Shown: positions 57,106 to 64,000 of the stretch, in pieces | Layout: each line of letters opens with the position of its first letter | Position numbering within the stretch: the stretch's first letter is position 1 | Source of the DNA: Rhizomys pruinosus | Lineage: Eukaryota; Chordata; Mammalia; Rodentia; Spalacidae | Direction of reading: 5' to 3' | NCBI GenBank assembly: GCA_009823505.1 | Contig: VZQC01006589.1 | Location: 350,140 to 414,139 of the forward strand | DNA: 64,000 nt | Made by a program: the position numbers and the translations under genes | Notes under the pieces: generated by a model | Told to the model about the DNA's origin: nothing | Databases searched by the model: none | Seen by the model: the letters and a program-made list of their open reading frames with translations, nothing else

Positions 57106-58035
57106 GATGTATTATTCTGACACCCAGAAAATAGGACAGGATTTAAAATATAGATTAGGTGGGTGATAGCAAAAATACTAGCTTACTAGATGTAGAGATG
57201 GAACTAGAGAGCAAAATGCCCACAGTGAGAACTGGGAGAAGGTTGAACAACTTCAGTCCTTGGGTCTCAGAAGAGACACTTTTTGCAGAGAACTGAAGGA
57301 AAATCAGAAAGGATGGGGGACACGAGAGGGGATGCATGCGACCTCTCCTAGCTGGATGAGAAAATGCCCAAGAAGTGGGGAGGATAGTGGTGCAAATTGC
57401 AAGAGAGTATGAACAAGGAGAGCCGGGGAATATGCCTTAGTTACAGGTGTGCACCAGGAAACTCGGGAAGACTGAAGCCTTCCTGAGAAGAGGATCACTG
57501 ACTATGCCAGACTGGTTGGCCAGTGAGGAGGCCTGGCCATCTTCCTGTCTCTATCTCCTCAACACTGGGATGGGAAAGTTAACCAGCTCACCCAACTTTT
57601 TACATGAGTCCTGGGGTTAGAAACCAGTTCCTTATGCTTTCGCTGCAAACACTTTACTGACTGAGATATCTCTCTTTCTGTCTTCTGAGTTTTCACTTAC
57701 TTTATGATAGGATTCTCCCTGTGTCTTTCTCACTGTCCCTCTCTGTGTGTCTGTGTATGTTTGTATCTGTGTATACAGCCTTATCCCAGTGTGAGCTCAG
57801 GGTAAAGATCTACTAATAGTCTTCTCAGTTATTAAAATTATTTATCGCTCACTTACTATAGTATATTTCTTTCATTGCATTTTTTAGTATGAGTAGGATA
57901 GATCAAGCCAACAAGAGATACAGCTTCAGGAGAAGAGGACAGTTCATTGACTGTTATTCCTGAAGATGGAGGTTCAGGGGCATCTGGGACAGAGATGGAG
58001 GGCTGTTCTTTGCTCAAAGTCACTGGGAGGAAGAA
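57106..58035. other. unique intronic sequence
   Basis: No recognised repeat or exon. Confidence 0.45.
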
Positions 58036-58039
58036 CAAA

Positions 58040-58400
58040 GTGTGTTCTTCCTGTGTTAGCTACTCCTTTCATTGTTCCCATCAAATTCCTGGCAAAGGCA
58101 ACTCAAGGAAATGAAGGCTCTTGGTTTACAGTCCATCCTGGTGAAGGAGGCAAGTCATCAGGAACACAATACAGACGGTCACATTATATCTGCAGTCAGG
58201 CAACAGAGTGCAGACATGGGGCAGGGAGGCCCCATCAGGCCTCAAGGCCCACCTCCAGTACCCACTTCCTCCAGCAAGGCTCCTCTCCTGAAGGTTCTAC
58301 AGCTTTTCAGAGCAGCACTGCCAACTTGGGACCACACATTCAAATAAGTGAGCTTATGTGGGACATTCCACATACAACAGCGGCAGGTGTCATTCCTTTA
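58040..58400 (-). repeat. MaLR-like repeat, divergent
   Basis: Antisense. 'ggtcacattatatctgcagt', 'cccacttcctccagcaaggc' and 'gggaccacacattcaaataa' match the end part of this family. A 149-residue frame over it is not a gene. Confidence 0.6.
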
Positions 58401-58489
58401 TACCAAAGTTACTGAATTATATTTAAGACTCTGATTACTAGATTCTTGTTAAATTACATAGAATATATGTTTCAAATATATTAACTCAC

Positions 58490-58998
58490 AGGCAGGACTG
58501 CCACATTGGTAGATAAAAATCTACCATTAGAGATCAGTCTCTCAAGACCACCTGAAGCACAGGTAGGTAGGTAGGAGCTGGGTGCTTCAGCAAAGTGGAT
58601 TGTTGTTTGATTTAATCTAGTTAATCTAGTTGTCTTTGGCTTAATTGGCTTTTGTGGCTGTGGGGGCGGAGTTATCCTCCCATCTGGTATAAAAGGTAGG
58701 GTTGTGTGAGTCTTGAGATCAGAGATCTCCCAAGGCCACCGGAAGCACAGGTACCGGGGAGAGGACCCCCCGCCCCACCCCAGCCGCCAACTGGGATTAC
58801 GAAGGCATCTGAAGGAGCCAAGCAAAGCAAGACTTCAACAGAGTGAAGAGGCATTTGGGACTCACATTGGAATACAGGCAAGGAGAAGCCCATATGCCAG
58901 GAACACGAAGATGAGACAATATGGGAAAGGTGCAAGATAATCCCGCACCAAGCTCTACCAACCCTGTGGAAGATTCCTACAGTGGGATCCCCGGGGGG
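58490..58998 (+). promoter_or_regulatory. L1 5'UTR with repeated segment
   Basis: The segment around 'gaagcacaggta' occurs at 58554-58565 and again at 58742-58753, 188 bp apart. Similar flanks ('gatcagtctctcaagaccac' and 'gatctcccaaggccac') suggest about two tandem promoter monomers. A TATA-like 'ggtataaaagg' is at 58686-58696. GC-rich sequence follows (58765-58790). Rodent L1 promoters are often tandem monomers. Confidence 0.65.
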
Positions 58999-60063
58999 AT
59001 GGCCCAGGACACAGATATCAGAAGCACAATTGTGAACATATTTAAGAAGAACAAGATTATAAACAGCAAATCAAAGAAGTAAGAAAAGAGAATGAAGAAC
59101 TCAAGAAGGACCTAGAGAGAGAGAATGACAAACTCCAGAAGGAAGTGGAAACACTGAAAATATCCCATGCTGAAAAAGATAAGAAAACCAACCAGTGAAG
59201 CAAAGAGCTACAGGAAGAGATTGAGAAGCTCCAAAAGGAAGTGGAAATACTGAAGAAATCAGAAGAGGAAATAAAAAAAGAAATCAAACACTTATCCAAT
59301 CAAGAGGAAAGGAATGGAAAAAGCCTCAGAAGCAGAATGGAGGAAGCAGAACAAAGAATATCAGACCTGGAAGATAACACAGAACAACTAAAAACCTCAA
59401 GTAAAGATTATAAAAAAATTAAAAATACACAAAAGTGGAACAACCAGGAACTGTGGGACACTATGAAAAGATCAAACCTCTGCATCATAGGAATAGAGGA
59501 AGGAGAAGAATCCCAAGAGAATGGTATTGATGAGATCTTCAACAGAATAATAGATGAAAATTTTCCCAAACTAAAAAAAGACAAACCAATACAAATAAAA
59601 AAAGCACATAGAACTCCAAACAGACAAGATCAGAAAAGAAACTCTCCACACCACATCATAATTAAAATGCTAGACACCCAAAATAAAGACAAAATCCTTA
59701 AAGCCACAAGAGAAAAACAACAAGTGACCTATATGGGGAAACATATCAGAATTACAACTGACTTCTCAGTGCAAACTATGAAAGCAAGAAGAAACTGGAG
59801 CAAAGCATTCCCAGTGTTTAAAAGGACTACAGATGCCAACACCTCACTTCTAACCGCAAAATTGATTATAATAAGGAGAGAAAAATCTTCCATGTATAAA
59901 CGAAGTGAAAGAATATTCAAGTAAAACCAAACACTTCAGAGAATACATGAAGCAATGCGAAGGACAGGAAGAAAGGAAGCAAACCAACCAGGACACTGAA
60001 ACAGAAATAAAAAGCATAACTGCAGAAGTAGAAAACCTTATAAACCAAACTCAACATGGATAA
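58999..60063 (+). pseudogene. L1 ORF1 (broken)
   Basis: L1 ORF1 encodes the RNA-binding trimeric chaperone of the L1 particle. The likely start is the ATG at 58999 (MAQDTDIRSTIVNIFKK). A frameshift near 59046-59052 is followed by a heptad-rich coiled coil (KENEELKKDLERENDKLQKE and on), a TGA at 59196, then an open frame through the RRM and C-terminal domains to 59924. 'RSNLCIIGIEEGEE' and 'KAHRTPNRQDQKRNSPHHII' are the conserved ORF1 core. A second shift near 59900 changes the tail; the other frame continues to 'LINQTQHG' and TAA at 60061. The total of about 355 codons matches rodent ORF1. Non-functional. Confidence 0.9.
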
Positions 60064-60074
60064 TAAGGGAAAGG

Positions 60075-63000
60075 AGCAAGCACAAACCTATCCGTACATA
60101 ACCTTAAATATAAGACTAAATTCCCCAATCAAAAGACTAATGAGAATGGGATTAAAACAGACACCAACCAATTGCGTGATCTACACAGAATCACATCCTT
60201 ACACCTCAAGGATCAGCACCCACTTAAAGTGAAAGATGGAAAAATATTCCAAGCAAAAAGTACTCAAAAAAAAAAAAAAATCAGGCTGTTGCTATTTTAA
60301 TACAGACAAAAGACTTCAAAAGTAAAATAATCATAAGAAAATTAAACATACATTAAAAAAAAAAAAAAAAAATTTATGAATTTTTTTTTTGTTTTTTTTG
60401 GATTAAATTATTCAAGTTGTTTGCAGATAACATTTGATGTTACTCAGTTGTCCATACAATTAGATAACTGTGCATTTGCAAGTATCTATGTCCAAGGATT
60501 TTGAACAACCCAGATCACCCAAGTCCATAGGTGGGAACGTGTATGCACAGGCATGTTGGATCAATTAGGAGACAGACTACATTTGTTATTCAATGGACAA
60601 TTCACCCAGAAGATTTCACATATTATAGAATATTACGCGGCCAAACTCTGGTTGCACCAAACTTTAAAAGACGATTCTCCGACAACAAAGTCACACCACT
60701 AACCCACGATATAACTACTTAGGGGACTTCAGTACCCACACGAGGCCCTTGGACAGGTCAAATGACCATAGAAAAAAAGAGAGATATCAGAACTGAACAT
60801 AGAACCACCAAATGGACCTCATTTAACCTGCTACAAATATTCTACTAAATAAAGAGAATACAACTTTCTATCAAACAACCTATGGAACTCTCCCCAAAAC
60901 TGACCACATATGGGACACAGAAAAACCCCTAAATACAAAAAAGATTGAAATTAATTTCATGCATTCTATCAGACCACAGTGCAATAAAGCTCAACCATCA
61001 CACAACCAGGATTAAGCCCTAGTACGAGAACACATGGACTAACCACACACTTTTGATAAATGATTCAAGGAAGAGATTAAAGAAAGAGAACAGCCTTTTA
61101 TACCTGGAAACTAATGATCTCACAGCTACAGTGACATACAGTCTAATCACCCAACAAAAACCTATGGGATCTGGACTTGGGGAGATAGGGCCCTCAGGTA
61201 ATGAGTCTTAAGCACCAACGTCTTTGACAAAAGGACCAGGTCGATCCCCAGCACCCACATGGCGGCTAAGAACCATCTGTAACTCCAATTCCAGGAGAAC
61301 TCCAGTTCCAGGGGAATCCGAGACCCTCTTCTGACCTCTGCGGCATTGCACGACACGGGTGCACAGACCTGCATGCAGACAGTACATTCATACACATACA
61401 AAGATAAATAATAATAAAAAAAATTAAAAAAAAACCTATGGGATACCTTAAAAACAGTCCTAAGAGGGAAGTTTATAGCCCTGGGTGCCTACATTAGAAA
61501 AACAGAAAGAGCACAAGTGAACAATCTAACACTGCAGCTAAAAGTACTTGAGAGGCAACACAGATGAACCCTAAATGCAACTGACAGGAAGAAATAACAA
61601 AAATCAGAGCAGAAATCAATGAAATAGAAACAAAGAAAACAATACAAAAAAATCAATGAATCCAAAAGTTCGTTCTTTGAAAGAATAAACAAGATATTCA
61701 GACCTCTAGCCCAGTTAACCAAAAGAAGAAGGAACAATTCCAAATCAATACAATCTGTGATGAAAAGGGAAATATCACAACAGACAAGGAAAAGATCCAG
61801 AAAATCATATGGGAATATTTCAAAAACCTATATTCTACCAAGTTTGAAAACCTAGAAAAAATGGATGAATATCTGAAATCCTGGGAATCACCCAAGCTCA
61901 ACCAAGTAGAGATCGACAGCTTAAACAGACCCATAATATATGAAGAAATTGAAGATATAATAAGAAACCTCCCAACTAAAAAAAGCCCAGGCCCAGATGG
62001 TTTCATGGCAGAATTCTATAAAACATTTCAAAAAGACATACAACCATTATTACTGAAATTGTTTAGAAGGATAAAAACAGAGGGAATTCTTGCAAATTCC
62101 TTCTATGAAGCCAGCATCACTCTATTACCAAAACCAGGCAAAGATACGACCAAAAAGGAAAACTATAGACCCATCTCCCTAATGAACATAGATGCCAAAA
62201 TTCTAAACAGGATACTGGCAAATCGCATACAGACTCACATCAAGAAGATCATTCATCATGACCAAGTTGGATTCATACCAGAGATGCAGGGATGGTTCAA
62301 CATATGAAAATCAATAAACATCATCAAGCATGTAGATGGACTGAAAGACAAAAACTTCATCATCATCTCAATTGACACTGAAAAATCCTTTGACAAAATC
62401 CAGCATCCCTTCATGCTTAAAGTCCTTGAGGGAATTGGATTGGAGGGATCATTCTTCAATGTAATCAAAGCCATATACAGGAAGCCCATAGCCAACATTA
62501 TCCTAAATGGGGAAAGGACAGAAGCATTCCCCTTAAAGGGAAGAACTCAGCAAGGCTGCCTCCTGTCACCACTCCTCTTCAATATAGTGCTTGAAACATT
62601 TGCTAGAGCAATAAGGCAAGAAAAGGAAATTAAAGAGCACTAATTGGAAAAGGGAAGTCAAGCTATCCCTATTTGCTGATGATATGATTGTTTACTTAGG
62701 GATGCTAATAACTCCACCAGAAAACTCCTAGAAATGATTAACAGCTTCACCAAAGTGGCAAGATACAAAATTAACCTAAAAAAACAGTAGCCTTTCTTTA
62801 CACCAACAACAAGCAACTGGAGAAGGAATACAAAGAGACCTTCCCACGCACAATAGCCTCAAAAACAATAAAATACCTAGGAACAAACCTAACCAAAGAC
62901 ACCAAAGATTTCTACAACAAAAACTTTAAATCCTTAAAGAAAGAGATTGAAGAAGACATCAAAAGATGGAAAAACCTCCCATGCTCATGGATTGGGAAAA

Positions 63001-64000
63001 TTAACATTGTAAAAATGTCCATTCTACCCAAACTCTTGTATAGATTTAATGCAATTACAATTAAAATCTCCAAGAGTTTCTTCACAGTCTTGGAAAAAAA
63101 AGTCCTTAAGTTCATTTGGAAAAACAAAAGACCCCAAATAGCCAAAACAACCCTGAGTGAAAAAAGCAACACAGGGGAGATCTCTATACCAGACTTCAAA
63201 CTATACTACAGGGCTATAGTCATAAAAACAGCTTGGTACTGGCACAAAAATGGACCTTTTGACCAATGGAATAAAACCAAAGATCAAAACTTGAGCACAT
63301 ACAATTTCAACCATCTCATATTTGACAAGGGGGCCAAGAAGACACAATGGAGAAAAGACAGTACCTTCAACAAGTGGTGTTGGCAAACCTGGATCACCAC
63401 TTGTAGAAGAATGAAATTAAACCCCTACCTCTTGCCCTGTACAAAAGTCAACTCCAGATGGATTAAAGACCTCAACATGAAACCTCAAACTCTGAAAGTG
63501 ATAGAAGAAAAAGTTGGCAGCAGACTACAAGACGTAGGCATAGGAAAAGACTTCCTAAATCAGACAGCAGCTGCGCAAGAGTTAAGGTTGACAATTGACA
63601 AATGGGACCTCATTAAACTCAAAAGCTTCTGTACATCAAAAGAAACAATCAAGAAAGTGAAGAGAAATCCCACAGAGTGGGAGGAAACCTTCACCACAGA
63701 AATATCTGACAAAGCATTGATTTCCAGAATATATAAACTACTCAAATAACAAAGAAGAAAGAAAACAAATGACCCACTCAATAGATGGAGCAAAGAGCTG
63801 AACAGAGATTTCACAAGTGAGGAATTAGAGATGGCTGAGAAACACCTTAACAAGTGTTCAACATCACTAATCATTAAGGAAATGCAAATCAAAACCACTT
63901 TAAGATATCATCTTACTCCAGTAAGACTGGTTAGGATCAAGAAAACAAATCATACCAAGTGCTGGAGAGGTTGTGGGGAAAGGAGAACACTCATCCACTG
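60075..64000 (+). pseudogene. L1 ORF2 (broken, incomplete at window edge)
   Basis: ORF2 encodes endonuclease and reverse transcriptase. The endonuclease region is badly damaged. 'LNSPIKR' is readable near 60118, and the catalytic SDH motif at 60969-60977 survives in an otherwise broken frame. The reverse transcriptase is better kept: '[13 protein letters not shown]' near 61983, '[15 protein letters not shown]' near 62164 and FADD at 62672-62683. Breaks include TGA at 62305 after 'MQGWFNI' (probably a CpG change of CGA), a shift near 62640 and a TAA near 63747. The last part shows 'KCWRGCGE'. A SINE interrupts it at 61171-61429. Confidence 0.92.
61171..61429 (+). repeat. B2/B3-class SINE nested in L1 ORF2
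   Basis: A sense copy of the internal-duplication subfamily. The exact target copies AAAAACCTATGGGAT at 61156-61170 and 61430-61444 define it. The 3' half is CpG-rich and near consensus, whereas the first roughly 70 bp (A-box/B-box region) are heavily changed. Confidence 0.97.

Larger units (their letters stand above)
58490..64000 (+). mobile_element. long L1 element, cut by the window edge
   Basis: A sense L1 with 5'UTR, ORF1 and most of ORF2, about 5.5 kb so far. The window ends inside the Cys-rich C-terminal region of ORF2, so the 3'UTR and right flank lie outside. Both frames are broken and a SINE interrupts ORF2, so it is dead. It is the only copy here that keeps a 5'UTR. Confidence 0.93.

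Noticed and set aside
57966..58415. 149-residue open frame
   Set aside because: Most of it is the antisense end of a MaLR-like repeat, and no host protein similarity is recognised.
58490..64000. Intact, active L1
   Set aside because: ORF1 has shifts and a stop, and ORF2 has a broken endonuclease region, several stops or shifts and a SINE insertion.

Overview
The window looks like a gene-poor stretch of a rodent nuclear genome. The evidence is dense antisense and sense B1 SINEs (7SL-derived), many tRNA-derived SINEs of the B2/B3 class, B4/ID-like SINEs, MaLR-like LTRs, rodent-type L1 elements and long (CA)n, (GA)n, (CTTT)n and (TA)n tracts. The most numerous SINE has a tRNA-like head and a 'ctccagttccagggg' to 'cctcttctgacctc' body, which I associate with B3 rather than with mouse B2. 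Several copies are CpG-rich and nearly intact, so this SINE was active recently in this lineage. That suggests a muroid rodent outside the mouse/rat group, but the species cannot be fixed from the sequence alone.

The only protein-coding sequence I can support for a host gene is one 92-bp exon on the minus strand at 50931-51022. It encodes the RNP1 half of the first RNA-recognition motif of an RBMS-family protein, best fitting Rbms3. It has an AG acceptor preceded by a pyrimidine-rich stretch and a GTAAG donor. Rbms3 is known for very large introns, so the simplest reading is that most or all of the window is Rbms3 intron, transcribed leftwards.

Layout: 1-20 kb is intron with scattered SINEs, L1 3' ends, an LTR-like repeat (13.7-14.2 kb) and many microsatellites. 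19.7-22.8 kb is a nested insertion cluster: a B3-II SINE, two B2/B3 SINEs at one target site, and a 5'-truncated antisense L1 with a 17-bp target-site duplication. 23-28 kb holds several MaLR-like repeats, one of which carries an 8-copy, 31-bp minisatellite. 28-44 kb is mostly unique intron with SINEs. 44-50 kb has nested SINEs and an unclassified 1.5-kb segment that leads into an L1 3' end. 50.9 kb is the exon. 51-58 kb has LTR-like repeats, a chimeric B2-B1 SINE and a short promoter-like cluster. 58.5-64 kb is a long sense L1 with 5'UTR, ORF1 and most of ORF2. Its frames are broken, a SINE interrupts ORF2, and it runs off the right edge.

No CRISPR, operon, tRNA/rRNA gene or intact mobile-element protein was found, and I see no undescribed system. 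The features worth a second look are retrotransposon structures: a chimeric SINE inserted as one unit, a SINE subfamily with an internal duplication, a target site used twice, inverted SINE pairs, and a patch that may be an assembly error.
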